Shown: positions 33,493-44,141 of the stretch, in pieces
How the letters are laid out: each line of letters opens with the position of its first letter
How positions within the stretch are numbered: the stretch's first letter is position 1
Origin: Spodoptera frugiperda
Lineage: Eukaryota; Arthropoda; Insecta; Lepidoptera; Noctuidae
Direction: 5' to 3'
Assembly (NCBI RefSeq): GCF_023101765.2
Contig: NC_064238.1
Location: 1,300,001-1,364,000, forward strand
DNA: 64,000 nucleotides
Position numbers and translations under genes: made by a program
The notes under the pieces: model-generated
Seen by the model: the letters and a program-made list of their open reading frames with translations, nothing else
What the model was told of the DNA's origin: nothing
Databases searched by the model: none

Positions 33493-33638
33493 AGCGTCGA
33501 AGAAATTGTCTTCATTGAAGTCGTGAGGTAAGGTGCCCAAAAGACATGCAGCATTGCCACGTTGAATGGTAATGACCTTTGACCAAGCAAGAAGCCAGCT
33601 TTTTGGTCACCTGAAGTGTCAACCTCTTTACAATATCT
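33493..33638 (-). pseudogene. Exon-like or relic coding segment, unidentified
   Basis: On the minus strand, TGCACATCTCCTTTACAG (a good acceptor) precedes 33638 and GCT|GTAAGT (a good donor) follows 33493. The phase-0 frame is open throughout. A second frame, from about 33605, reads ITIQRGNAACLLGTLPHDF and then NEDNFFDAVS before a stop at 33484-33486. Its RG-x4-LG-x-LP-x-x-F pattern looks protein-like. Two competing frames suggest a frameshifted relic, or that the splice-like signals are coincidental. I do not recognise the family with any confidence. Confidence 0.3.
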
Positions 33639-34011
33639 CTGTAAAGGAGATGTGCAGTAGGTATTTTAATTACAAGTGTGTTGCTGAAATGTTGGTACAT
33701 ATTTGAAATTATAATTCGTGGTTAGTATTAATTTGAGATTATTTTTAATATTTTTAACGTAGCTATATCACCAACTACCTCAATATGCGTCATCACAGAG
33801 TAACAAAAGCGTTATCATATCATACAATATTAAAAAGATCCTAAAAATTGGTACATTTTTCAATTTCAAAAGCCAGACAGGACAAAAAGGGTTCATCATC
33901 AAGGTACAAGAGTATTATTGTTACATAGTCCAATTTGTGTAAAATTAGGACCAACCCTAATCTAATTAAGGGGGACCTTGGAAAAATGTCTATCATAATT
34001 TGTATGACTAC

Positions 34012-34152
34012 CTGTAACATACATTCAGGCTGAGATTTACTGTCGTCCTTAAATAAATGGGTTTTATTTGTCAAATAGGTACGGCCAGCCATTGTTAGCA
34101 TGTCACGTTCGGGAACGCTGGCGTCGTACCGTCTAACAAAATTATAAGGGTC
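34012..34152 (-). CDS. Candidate internal exon, unidentified (47 codons)
   Basis: On the minus strand an acceptor-like AAAGTACTAG lies just before 34152 and a consensus donor CAG|GTAGTC follows 34012. Between them lie exactly 141 nt, open in phase 0 at both ends, encoding DPYNFVRRYDASVPERD and then 30 further residues. The next candidate (33638) also accepts phase 0. The segment is charged and not low-complexity. There is no recognised domain and no start codon is required. It could be a host exon or part of a decayed element. The extended 86-codon frame beyond the donor becomes hydrophobic and less convincing. Confidence 0.3.
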
Positions 34153-35394
34153 CTAGTACTTTTGGGCTAGCAACGCTCAATAAGTTATTTTGAGAGCTTT
34201 GATTCGGTACGAAGGATTAAAATTAATAATATGATGGTTTGACACGTATGTTCAAAAAATTGGTGTAGCCAAACATCGACAAATAAACTTTCACATTTAA
34301 TATTAGTGTAATTCCATTACAACATCGGTTCAAAATTACCTAATTAAGGATTCATTGAAATAAATGCTTAGCTTTTGACTTTGAATTAGAACAGGAAAAT
34401 ATATATTGACAAACTCTAGACAGAATAGCAAGATCCGTGTTATTGACATTTGGAAATAAAAAGCAATGAATATGTATTATTTCAACTTGAAAATAATATA
34501 TTAAATAAAAATAAAATTTTACAAATAAAACAATTTCAAACATGCACAAACCAAACACACCCCATTTCAACTAAAAGCAGAACCAATGAATACCATACCA
34601 CGGTAAAACATGTTGAATATTATGAAAGAACATAATATTTCGACGTGCGATATTAATATTTGCTAACGTTTCATTTACTATTCCATTTAGTAGTTTGCTA
34701 GAGTTTTAATTAAGTTCGGTATTGAACTGAATGAAACTGGAGCTTGTCAACTCGAGCGAAATGAATGGAGCTTATGAGTCTGATGCAGTATTTGTGCGAA
34801 TGTATAACAGTAGTCACTTGTCTCTTTAATACTGTGTTATTGCGTCTACTAGACTGTAAAGGTAAGTACTTAATGCGATTTATTATTGGATACGTGTAGG
34901 ATTTATATGTGTGTGTCTAAAAGAACTGTTAGACTGTGCATGTATGCCCGGTGCTAGGCCTTCGTGTGATGCCTCTGGGTTAATTATATCGTTGAGTTTT
35001 GGGACATCCTGTCATGACGACCTCGCCTGGTTGGAGGATCCTTCTTTTCTGATCTTTGAGAACTTGACTTTCTGTTTCCTAACGTGTTGACAACAAATTC
35101 TATCACATGGTAGAGAATAACGAGTATGTTAAGTATCTGTCATTACCAGTCTTAGTTCACAGTTAGTGGCGCTAGTGTCGAATATGGTCACCTACAAACA
35201 GAATTGTTATCTTTATCTTTAGACAGTGATGTTACTGAGTAGATACTACTTAGTGTCCGTAGCAACAAGTGAATCATAAAAATGATAGATCTAATCTAGC
35301 TGATATTAGATAGTAAATAATATTCTTGTAAATTGATAGCCTCGTCTATCAACGTCAGTCTTTTAGTTCCTGTAATATGATGGATTAATACCTC
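34153..35394. other. Unannotated AT-rich stretch
   Basis: The region 34930-35060 is somewhat GC-richer (TGCCCGGTGCTAGGCC, CCTCGCCTGGTTGGAGG), perhaps an old repeat. No gene seen. Confidence 0.3.
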
Positions 35395-35544
35395 AAGTTT
35401 TAGCAGAAAACCTGGGTTTACTGGAGCTCCGGAAAACAGGCCTAGGAACGAGGTATAGTCAGTCAGAGTCCGACACTTCCTCTCGCCTCGCCCAAGGTAA
35501 AAGAAGTTATTGGATGATATTCTCCTTAAAAAAAAAGTTTTAGC
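35395..35544 (+). mobile_element. Family P element, 5'-truncated, with 10-bp perfect target duplication
   Basis: AAGTTTTAGC at 35395-35404 is repeated at 35535-35544. Between them: GTTTACTGGAGCTCCGG, TAGTCAGTCAGAGTCCGACAC, CTCTCGCCTCGCCCAAGG, AGTTATTGGATGATATTC and an A-run. The body has several substitutions, yet the duplication is still exact. Confidence 0.88.
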
Positions 35545-35689
35545 GTATTGGTCTATTTTTAATGTCATTGTGATAGATAGTATTTGATATTTATTGTAGT
35601 CATTTGCTTGGTGGCTACCTTATGGTTGATGAATATGATAAATGTGATGATTATATTCCTCGGTTTTATTATCGTTTATCAAAAGTCTT

Positions 35690-35822
35690 ATTTAATGTCA
35701 CAGGGAGCCGCTGGATGAACGTCAAATACAACCGGCCAATCTGGAAGTCATGGGGCATGACTATGTTTATGTCTGCGTCCAGCAGTTTACATCTTATGGG
35801 TGATATATTGCTGCTAGTGTGT
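35690..35822 (+). pseudogene. RTE-type LINE C-terminal remnant and 3' end
   Basis: Within the frame starting at 35604 the stretch GSRWMNVKYNRPIWKSWG fits the C-terminal signature of insect RTE-type LINE proteins (AG-x-RW-x3-A-x-R-x-x-W-x-x-LG). The DNA continues through GTCCAGCAGTTTACATCTTATGGGTGATA, the common end preceding a GATGATGA tail. The reverse transcriptase itself is absent (5' truncation), and key positions are substituted (LGEAY replaced by WGMTM). Not functional. Confidence 0.6.
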
Positions 35823-35861
35823 GATTGGTATTGTAGGTTTTATTCATATTTCCAATAGTAA

Positions 35862-35980
35862 ACTATATTTCGAATACAAAATATAACGAGTGTTCATATA
35901 AAAAATATAAAATTCCCTTGTAACCTAGTTGCCAGGAACAAACTCAGGTGTTTCAAAAGTTTTAATATTCGAAATATAGT
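35862..35980. repeat. 15-bp perfect inverted repeat pair, 119-bp span
   Basis: ACTATATTTCGAATA at 35862-35876 and TATTCGAAATATAGT at 35966-35980 are exact inverses. They may bound a tiny MITE or form a stem. No flanking duplication is evident. Confidence 0.8.
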
Positions 35981-36910
35981 GCGCATTCCACCATCCATCA
36001 CTGCGCCGATATCGGAACGGTCAAATGCACTCACTACAAAACTGATTGATTATTTTCTAGAATATACCGTATAAAGAGAAATGGAAGCACTGACAGATTA
36101 TTTCTTTGCATTCTTCTTGCAATAAATCATGGAATTCTATACGAGTACTTGGCAATACAGGTTTTGTATGAATAGCTTTATCATTTTTTCGCTTATTTCA
36201 CCTGTCCTAGGGATAAACTTTGTGTTTGACATGAATTGCAACCATGAAGCAAGTACAAAAAGAAGATGCCATACTGTGATTGTGCACTGTGACACAAAAA
36301 AGCGGCCCTACCCAATGATATTATAAGTAAAAAGGTTTAGATTGGTTATAAGCGCTTAGGAAGTGCGACATTAAAATATGGATAATTGGCAATGTTTTTG
36401 TGGTATGGGACCGCTAGATGTCTCGCGTTCCCCGTCAATTGTCACACATTATGTTAAACGGAAATCTAGTTAAGAAATCTCTTCTTTGTAACTGCTTCAT
36501 TATCACAAACACTAAGTATACTAATTAAATATAATTGTTACAGAATGTTGGAATATGTAACATTTACGAAAAGAAAATACAGTTTCTATGGACCACATAT
36601 TTGTTTCATATAGTGCCGATTTTTTCCAATACAAATCCATACAATAGTTGAGAGCCTATAGCCTGGTTTGTTTATTAATATCTTCTAAGATATTAAACTA
36701 ATATTTCAAGGTTAGTAATTATTACATTGAAATGTTAGTTAGCCAAAACTTCAGCTCCGTGTTCCAGTAATTAACCGTCTGCTAACTTTAGTTACAAAAA
36801 TTAATCTGGATCAAATTTCTCTATCTCCTTAAATTGTTATAACTTAAAACTGCCGACGCTGGTAATCTAAAGATAATAGTACCAGATAGTAATTAAATAT
36901 TTTAGTTTTA
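35981..36910. other. Unannotated AT-rich stretch
   Basis: A 65-codon frame at 36129-36326 has no recognisable feature. Nothing else seen. Confidence 0.3.
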
Positions 36911-37217
36911 GGGTACTTTTCCACCTGGGATGTGCTATGCTACGTTGCTGTGGATGCGTTTGGCTTCCACGAATCAAAATCTTTTGTACACATATGCTCA
37001 GCTAGCACTGGTGGAAACGGACTCAGCTAAGCTATTTTTAGCATTTTTTTTGTATATGATGCGTACTATGGATATATGCTAATAAAGATGTGTGCTAAGG
37101 ATAGTCTCTCTCGCTACTCTCAAGCTACGCATCTTCCTCACACAGCTACATAGCTTAGTATTAATGGAAACATCTTCGTAGTATAGCTACATAGCACATA
37201 ATTGGTGGAAAAGCACC
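36911..37217 (+). mobile_element. Harbinger-like MITE, copy 4
   Basis: Preceded by TTA (36908-36910). Opens GGGTACTTTTCCACCTGGGATG and closes ATTGGTGGAAAAGCACC. Right flank TTT instead of TTA. Internal landmarks GGATGCGTTTGGCTTCCACG and GCTAGCACTGGTGGAAACGG are present, with some indels. Confidence 0.82.
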
Positions 37218-38270
37218 TTTTTTATTAGGATTAGATTGTTAATTAAAATAATTAATACTTTGTAATATCCTTCTTTATTTTGCTCCATAATAGAATTTTC
37301 AAATAATTGTATACTCTGTAATATCCTTGCTTGTTTTGCTCCATAATAATTGTAATTATATACCTTAGTTTTCTTTCTTTTGCCTATTACCACTATTTTC
37401 ATTATTTATGTTTTTTTTTAATATTTGTTCATTTAATTATATAGTGACATGACAATATTTGTTTGGAAAAATATGAACTATAATCATTACTGTTCATATT
37501 ATAAAATTTTCCGTAAGGATAAGGATTTCTTAGTTCTTCTTGGAAGTTTAGAGTAATTATCGATAATACTTAATCGATACCTACTACGTAATCGATAATT
37601 AGGGAAAGCGTCATGTAATTTTCAATTTAAAATTTCATAATAGTGCTATAGTACCTATACGATTTCAACATTGATTAAATTGATTAATTATTATTTATTA
37701 AAACCGTTCGTTATGATCTTGACTTGAATTATACTCTAAATAAAGTAGTAGTGGACACCACCATGTATAAATAAAAAAAAATATAGCCACAAACATGCCA
37801 TGTGGGGTTACAAAAAGCCCACAAACAACGTTAATAAAGTTATGGCAACCGTCAATCAATTATAGACCTTCCCCACCCCAATTTTAGGGCTCAATTAATT
37901 TAGCACGCCATTAAACGAATGTTTTATAAAAAAAACTGTTTCACAAAGATGATTATATTGTTAATGGACGTAGAAGGAACCTTCTTTCACTTAAGAGATT
38001 ATGGAGCCTTTGTCACTAACAATGGTACTGAAATTGGGGCACGATGGTGTGTTAACAACAAAAACGTGTTTCTTTTTCGTCCTACAAAATACATATGTGG
38101 AGATTAAAGCGAATGTTAGCGAGTGTTTTTGGAGGATATTATTATACTTTGGAAGGGGCTTTAGTTAGTTCTTTAGTTCAAATAAAATACATTATTATTA
38201 TGATACACTAAAAATAAATAACTCACGTAAAATTATTATAAATACAGAGAGACTCGTCATTATGAGCAAA
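37218..38270. other. Unannotated AT-rich stretch with a local direct repeat
   Basis: CTGTAATATCCTTGCTTGTTTTGCTCCATAATA near 37316-37348 repeats TTTGTAATATCCTTCTTTATTTTGCTCCATAATA near 37259-37292: about a 57-bp period, two copies. Nothing else recognised. Confidence 0.4.
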
Positions 38271-38445
38271 GTGCGATCCGGAAAATCGTCTGGTCCGATT
38301 TGAAAAAATCTTTTTGTATCGTATAGTCGATTTATCGAAGAAGTTAATATGGGGAAGAAGGAATAGGAATATAAAATAACACGCTACGATCGAAAGGAGC
38401 CGAGCAGAGCAGGTAAAAGCGCGGAAATAGCTAGTATATTTATAA
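38271..38445 (+). repeat. Common insect LINE-like repeat fragment
   Basis: TCCGATTTGAAAAAATCTTTTTGT, CGATTTATCGAAGAAG, ACGCTACGATCGAAAGGAGCC and CGGAAATAGCTAGTATATTTAT match the look of a ubiquitous insect repeat body and 3' end (…GAGCAGCTAGTA). Clade unknown. Confidence 0.5.
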
Positions 38446-38501
38446 TGACTATCGTAAAACAAACTTAATTAGCTAAAAATAACGGTTTACACACGTAAAT
38501 A

Positions 38502-39031
38502 ACGGGTGTCCCAAAATTAACGCAAGATTTGAATTTGCCCCCATTTGTGCAGTGAAGTGTTGGCAACCCTCAATTTGACAGCTAACAGTATAGGGTTATT
38601 AAAAATGGAGCGTTACACAATAAAACAACGTGTCTTCATTATTAAAAAATATTTTAAAGACATTTCCAGGTCGTGTACTCTCTCGTTTCGGTGATCAAAA
38701 TTGGCCTCATAGATCGTGTGATTTAACACCATTAGACCATTTTTTATGGGGTTATTTGAAATCACAAGTATGTCAACAAGCCCACAACCACCTGTGCATT
38801 AAAGGAGGAGATTCAACGCTGCATCAACGAAATTCACATTCACACAATACATTTATGCAGAATGGTCATGGCAAATTTCAACAAAGCCGTGAAGGCCATT
38901 TGTCCGATGTGTAATTCCATATATAACCCTATCCTATGTACTTTACGAGTCAATAAAAATATAACTATCAAAAGACTAAAAACGGCGTTTTCTATTTAAT
39001 TCAAATCTTGCGTTAATTTTGGGACACCCTA
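38502..39031 (+). mobile_element. Deleted mariner/Tc1-type transposon nested in a MITE (530 bp)
   Basis: 32-bp perfect terminal inverted repeats beginning GGGTGTCCCAAAATTAACGC (38504-38535; inverse at 38998-39029). The outermost two bases differ between ends. TA flanks both sides (38500-38501, 39032-39033), the mariner/Tc1 target. Most of the transposase gene is deleted. It cannot move by itself but retains termini a related transposase could recognise. Confidence 0.9.
38605..38914 (+). pseudogene. Mariner transposase remnant: N-terminus fused out of frame to C-terminus
   Basis: ATG at 38605 begins MERYTIKQRVFIIKKYF, a typical start leading into the helix-turn-helix domain, and stops after 29 codons (38692). 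From about 38669, in another frame, the sequence reads GRVLSRFGDQNWPHRSCD then LTPLDHFLWGYLKS, the block that surrounds the last catalytic Asp in mariner-type transposases. It runs to the stop at 38914 with degraded residues after QVCQQ. The central region with the first two catalytic Asp residues is gone. The deletion joins the ends at about 38660-38670. Confidence 0.85.
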
Positions 39032-39165
39032 TATATTGAGAAAAGTTCTACTAGTTTCGATTCACAGAGGGACTCTTCGTGAGTATTATAAACAGCATAC
39101 GAAACTAGTAGAGTTTTCTCAATATATTTACGTGAGTAAACCGTTATTCATAGTCATTTAGTCCA

Positions 39166-41249
39166 AAATTGTCTGTAAGCCTTAAAAATACAGGGAGCTA
39201 AATATTTTTAGAAACTTACGGAAAAAAATAACTAAACCTTCCGCTCAAAATAAAACAACGTCGTGCTGCTAAAAGCTAAGCATCTTCTATTTGCATCAAA
39301 TTTTCAGTGACCCATTTCACATTTTCCTGCGGGAATATGGATAAATCTCGTCTCGATAGTTGCCTCTCGATGTTATCAAAGGAAAGGATTTTTTTACAGT
39401 TTTTATTACTGAATGTGGCTTTTGTTTTTACATGTTATTGATGTTTTGCTTCTTTAGAAGAAAATTAGTCAACAATTTGATGCAAATTATCTGAGAGTGA
39501 CATAATAAAACAAATCACGTTATTAGCATTGTGTGCTTTTCGTTGCGATCAGTTTTAGTTGGCAAAGCAATGTCACCAATTTACGTAAACTAGGAATTAA
39601 AAATAATGACCTAGTACCAGAAGACTGAAGAATGAAGTGTTACAATACAATTAAATGATCAAAAATTTACAGAGCGGACATGAATGGGACCGTCGGTAGA
39701 GAGTGTTCTAGATGGACAAATTGTATCGACCAGATTGGCCATATATTAAATAAGGGCAAAATTAATGCAAATGGCGTTTCATAGTCTGCCTACTGTCTGA
39801 AACAGGCTTGAGGTTAGGTTTGTATGCATGACTAAAAATGTCTATATATTTCTACTTCCAACAACAATTCTACGAAGAATTTCCATTTCTGTAGCAACTG
39901 TATCTGTAATTAAATGTAAAACTAAACGACAAAACTCTCAGAAACAAGCCAAAAGTATAACAAAATCAAGTACTCCACCTTATAAATCTGTAATCATCCT
40001 CTAATCTAAAGGTATCCATAAGGATTTAGCTCATTGAAAGCCAAGTAGGTATCCATTCATAATGTTCCCGAAGTCAATTTATTTATACAAGTTAATTACT
40101 TAGACGGCTTGACGTAGTCTTATAAAAGAGCACCTCTTTACATAGCATGTTTAATTAATGGAGTACCGATCAGAGGCGCTGCTTTTTTATTAGATTTTAT
40201 TAATGAAAATTGCAGCAAAGTTGGTAATAGAATATCGCTTAGTAAATTGATATATTTTATGTTATTTTATCTAGATTTTTTCCTTGATGCTGTTAGCTTT
40301 TGCTATTGACTGGCGATGGTAAGTTAATGTTTTTTTTTTCAGGGAAATGCTCGTTTGGTATTTTAGACTTAATAAAGGTAATAGTCGGTTATTCTCAGAA
40401 TAGTGCATTGGCGTATTGAATGGTCGGATTTTTTAATGTAATTTTGTAGCTAAGCAAAAGATTATAGGTTACATTATAAATATAAGAATTATTAAAACTA
40501 GTTGGCATATACCGACAAGCACCGCTTAGGATGTCTATTATAGAGCTACTCTTAAGGTAGACAGACGACCTGAAAAGGGCCCAATAAGGGTTCTTATAAT
40601 ACCTTTATTAATTGAATAAGTCAAAATCATTTACTTCTTTATTTACTTTCACAGTCCAGCACCTAAAACATAGCCATCTACGATTCCAAAAACAAAAACA
40701 CTGATACAAATCCGTGACGTCATTAACAGCGATACTAAAATCCAATAATTAAACTTCTCAGAGATAAGCCGAAGGGAACGGCTTTGAAGGAAGCATTACT
40801 TTAATTTCTAACCGTCTAATCTTATTCAAATAATGTATTATAACGTCATTCAGAATTCGGGTGTAAAGGTACGATAAGCTAAAGTCGATTGTTGGTTTTC
40901 GCATTTTGATGCAAAAGTGGGACACAATTATTGCGTCTGTAATGATAATAAGGTTGTTTTTACCATGGCGGTGTTGTTAGTAGTCGGGAATTTGGAAGCA
41001 TTATAAGTTTTTAAACTGGCACGGTCACTAATACTATTAGAACTTAAGACAGGATATTTACCATGTTTATTTATGTCTATGAGTTTTCGATATTTCGGCA
41101 CTGTTGCAAGCGTATGTAGGACCTATATCTACCTATGTATAAAGGTGTTAGATGCGCTACGCAATGTTGATTGTGAATGCGTAATAAATACAATGTGCCA
41201 GTTCGTTCCCAACAGCCGATTCTCACCTGTCTCATATAAATATACCCTA
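39166..41249. other. Unannotated AT-rich stretch
   Basis: No element with definable ends. The segment 40500-40600 may be an old repeat. No gene candidate. Confidence 0.3.
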
Positions 41250-41361
41250 TACAGAAAACCGACTTGAAACAACGCCTGCATTGTCTTTGTTGTGGAGGCA
41301 ATTGCTTACCATCAGGTGAATCGTACGCTCGTATACCGGGTTATTCCATAAAAAAAATAAA
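41250..41361 (+). mobile_element. Family E short element with large internal deletion
   Basis: CAGAAAACCGACTTGAAACAACGCC jumps directly to AGGCAATTGCTTACCATCAGG and the terminus TATACCGGGTTATTCCATAAAAAAA. The centre (about 100 bp in the full copy) is missing. Small plus and minus frames here are by-products. Confidence 0.75.
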
Positions 41362-42592
41362 GTAAGATTTATACTTTCCCAAATTATCGACAATATAATT
41401 AGACATGGAGTCAGTAGGTCATAATATGATATATGGCAATAGAACCATTACTTTGTAAAATAATTTGAAACTCAAGAAAAATCCAAGTAGGTACTAAATC
41501 TTTGTTCTTTTCTTTTAGCTAAAACCAAAAAATCCTGGCCATAAACACTATTTTTTACGAACAAAAGCTATCTTAATGGCAATAAATAACAGCCGAAGTT
41601 TCATTTTATACGCCGACACTATTTCAGTAAAGTAATATTAACTCAAGATCTTTACGATCTACTTAATAGGTACTTATGAAATTATGAATTTCATGATCTT
41701 ATCTCGTACAAAGTAACTTGCTAATGAAGTAATTCCCGTAGCTTTGGAAATTTCCGAGAACGATGTATATTATAAGTGTATATTATATATATTGTTTTTT
41801 GTCGAAGAATTTCTGGACTCCTATTTGTGTTTCATACATGACATCATACTCATACCTAGATAATTGTAGTCGTTTTATGACTAGTATACATATATACGCA
41901 TTCAATTGTAAGTTTTTCTTTTTAATATATAGCGCGCGATCACATACACACATGTAACTCTAACTTTTCCCTGATGGAGTTATTCTAAGCAAAATTCAGT
42001 AGCAACTGACAATTGGAAAAAAATCTGCAATTCTCGGTAATAGTGTACGCTTATCAGTTCAAATGTACAGATTTAACTGAATGCAATCAAGAACAGATAA
42101 AACTGTAAAGTTAAAAGTGCACAGTTAAATCGTAAAGTATGTAACGTGCATAAGTCTGTGACACACACGACTCGAAGTCTATTTTTAGATTCTATTACAA
42201 AAGTCACACTTATAAATGCCATCATCAAAACAAACATCTCAACAAAACTTCCAAACTCTATAATATTATATAACTAAGAATAATCTAATAACTATTATCC
42301 TCAAAACAAATTAACACTATCTCACCTAAATATTAGCATTGTTCATCTTTCTCATACAACTTCAGCACAAAGTTAGGCACTAGTTAGCGTAACCTGCGTA
42401 CCTCAACATGATTTGTGAACTTTGTCTAGTTTGTGACAAGAGAATTTGAGGCTTATTTAGTAGCGTGTTATGTAGGGAACTTGTTTACATGCTAGGGGTA
42501 TTCTTATTCAAGCCATCTTCAATTTCTTTTTTTGTTTTAATACTTTGTTACTTTCTCTATAAATTGGTGATAACTATCATGTGTATATGATA
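41362..42592. other. Unannotated AT-rich stretch
   Basis: Nothing recognised. Confidence 0.3.
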
Positions 42593-42770
42593 TTTTTATA
42601 GTATAAGCCGGTATATGAGCAGACGTATCACCTGATGGTAAGCAATTGCCGTCACCCATGGACATCTGAAACACCAGAGAGCTAGGTAACAGGACCAACG
42701 TTAGGAATTTCACGGTTGTTGAGGGATCAGTGATTGTGAAGATTGGAAAGGGGGTAATTGGGCAGTTTTC
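42593..42770 (-). mobile_element. Family E short element, inverted
   Basis: TTTTTATAGTATAAGCCGG, CAGACGTATCACCTGATGGTAAGC, CATCTGAAACACCAGAG, GGAATTTCACGGTTGTTGAGG and GATTGGAAAGGGGGTAATTGGGC. It ends before the family's 5' third. Confidence 0.75.
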
Positions 42771-42846
42771 TGTTAGGTAAGTAAAAATATTGTAATTATA
42801 TGGAAGGTAGATAATAACACGTACTCAGATAGATCATGGAAGTTAT

Positions 42847-43467
42847 TTAACCTTCCTATACTCGCGTGATTTTTTGTTACAGCTATACTCGCGCGCGGTC
42901 TCACAGACCGATAGTTTGAACTGCTGTCATTTATTTTTTTTCTATGAAAACCTATAAAGATTATATTTTGTTTTCAAAATAGAGGATATAATGAAACAAT
43001 CATATCATGTTATAACTTGTTAATTATATATTTAACTTGACTATCAGTCTCATACAAAACAGCCTTCAAAATTGACATATTTTTCTTATGTACTAAGTAA
43101 ACAGAACTAAAACATATTTCTTCAAAAAAAAAACTCAAATAAACTTTATTATTTTAAAAAACAATAACTATAAGATATGTAAATCACAGATTCACTTGGT
43201 TATCAGCTTCACAGTAACAATCTTATACTACTTTTATACTAACGATAAAAGTTACGCCTATACTCGCGTCGGTCTGACGGACCGATTGGCGTCAAACACA
43301 CCAACATGTGCGTTTCGCACAAACGCACTGCGTGCATTAAAATGAAGTTGGCAACGAATCCGGCAGCTACTAAAAAAATGGAGTCGCTGGGGTTACCAAA
43401 AACAAAAAAAAATTGAAAAAATGTTTCGTCGGTCTCACAGACCAATGCGCGAGTATAGGAAGGTTAA
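42847..43467. mobile_element. Non-autonomous piggyBac-type element (613 bp) with TTAA target duplication
   Basis: Element 42851-43463 is flanked by TTAA at 42847-42850 and 43464-43467. Its ends are a perfect 16-bp inverted repeat, CCTTCCTATACTCGCG. Just inside each end lies GGTCTCACAGACC (42897-42909; 43431-43443), with a variant GGTCTGACGGACC at 43271-43283. CTATACTCGCG recurs near 42884 and 43258. Terminal CC plus TTAA is the piggyBac superfamily hallmark. No transposase is encoded, so movement would need a protein supplied in trans. The repeated palindromic motif is a plausible transposase-binding site. Confidence 0.92.
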
Positions 43468-44141
43468 GAGTAACAGCGAAAAGAAACAGCTAGTAGAAAA
43501 TTAATTTATAATCTCAGTACCTATTAACAAAAATAAAAGTTTGTGAGATTTGTTTATTTTCAAATACAAACAGCACATTAATCTTGTAACTAGCCGCCAA
43601 TTAATCCATTCACCTCCAGCCGCAAGTACAATAAGTTACATAATATTTTAACATAATACGCATGAAATAAATACACAAAAATGTTTGGTTCGCGTGACAT
43701 TTTTAATCAGTATCTACATTTAATTACCTACGTCTACTATTGTTGTTGAATGTACCGTAATCAATCATGTTTTATGGGCGTGCCTCCTCATACAAATTGT
43801 TAAAAATGGTTTTATCATAATGTTGAGCCTTTCGGGAATTACATGGGGTATCGTGTTATGGGGTGAATTGGGAAAAGGGAAAAGGAACCCATTTGTTAGG
43901 GGTAAAATTAAGATGATTGGTCCATAATAAGATTAAAAGCTTGGGATGACCGATTGCCGTCTTTTTTATAATTTTTACCTTTTGTTAATCAAAAGGTTTA
44001 ACGGAATTAGGAGCTGTTTTAATCTTTAAGTTAATTACCTGTCTTTAGATCACAGATTAATGTTTTGATGTTTTTAATAAAACTTTCGTGAGATAAACTA
44101 AATTAACTTTTGTTTTAGTAGCTACTAGTTTAGTTAGTAAT
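43468..44141. other. Unannotated AT-rich stretch
   Basis: Nothing recognised. Confidence 0.3.

Larger units (their letters stand above)
38479..39165. mobile_element. Palindromic MITE (family N) split by a mariner insertion
   Basis: The outer left arm AATAACGGTTTACACACGTAAA is cut at 38501 and resumes at 39034 (TATTGAGAAAAG...CTACTAGTTTCG). The right arm (39100-39148) is its inverse: CGAAACTAGTAG, AGTTTTCTCAATATATTTACG and TGAGTAAACCGTTATT. Removing the mariner and one TA restores the arm order predicted by the right arm. The terminus near 39150-39165 (AGTCATTTAGT) resembles the related fragments at 50.78 and 62.69 kb. Confidence 0.82.

Noticed and set aside
33484..33605. Naming the RGNAACLLGTLP frame as a specific HEAT-repeat protein
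   Set aside because: The R-G...LG-x-LP spacing is only loosely similar to helical-repeat proteins. Without a database search the name would be a guess.
43239..43445. 68-codon frame inside the piggyBac-type element as a possible transposase remnant
   Set aside because: No DDE-type motif or Cys-rich C-terminus. It reads through the palindromic motifs and is a chance frame.
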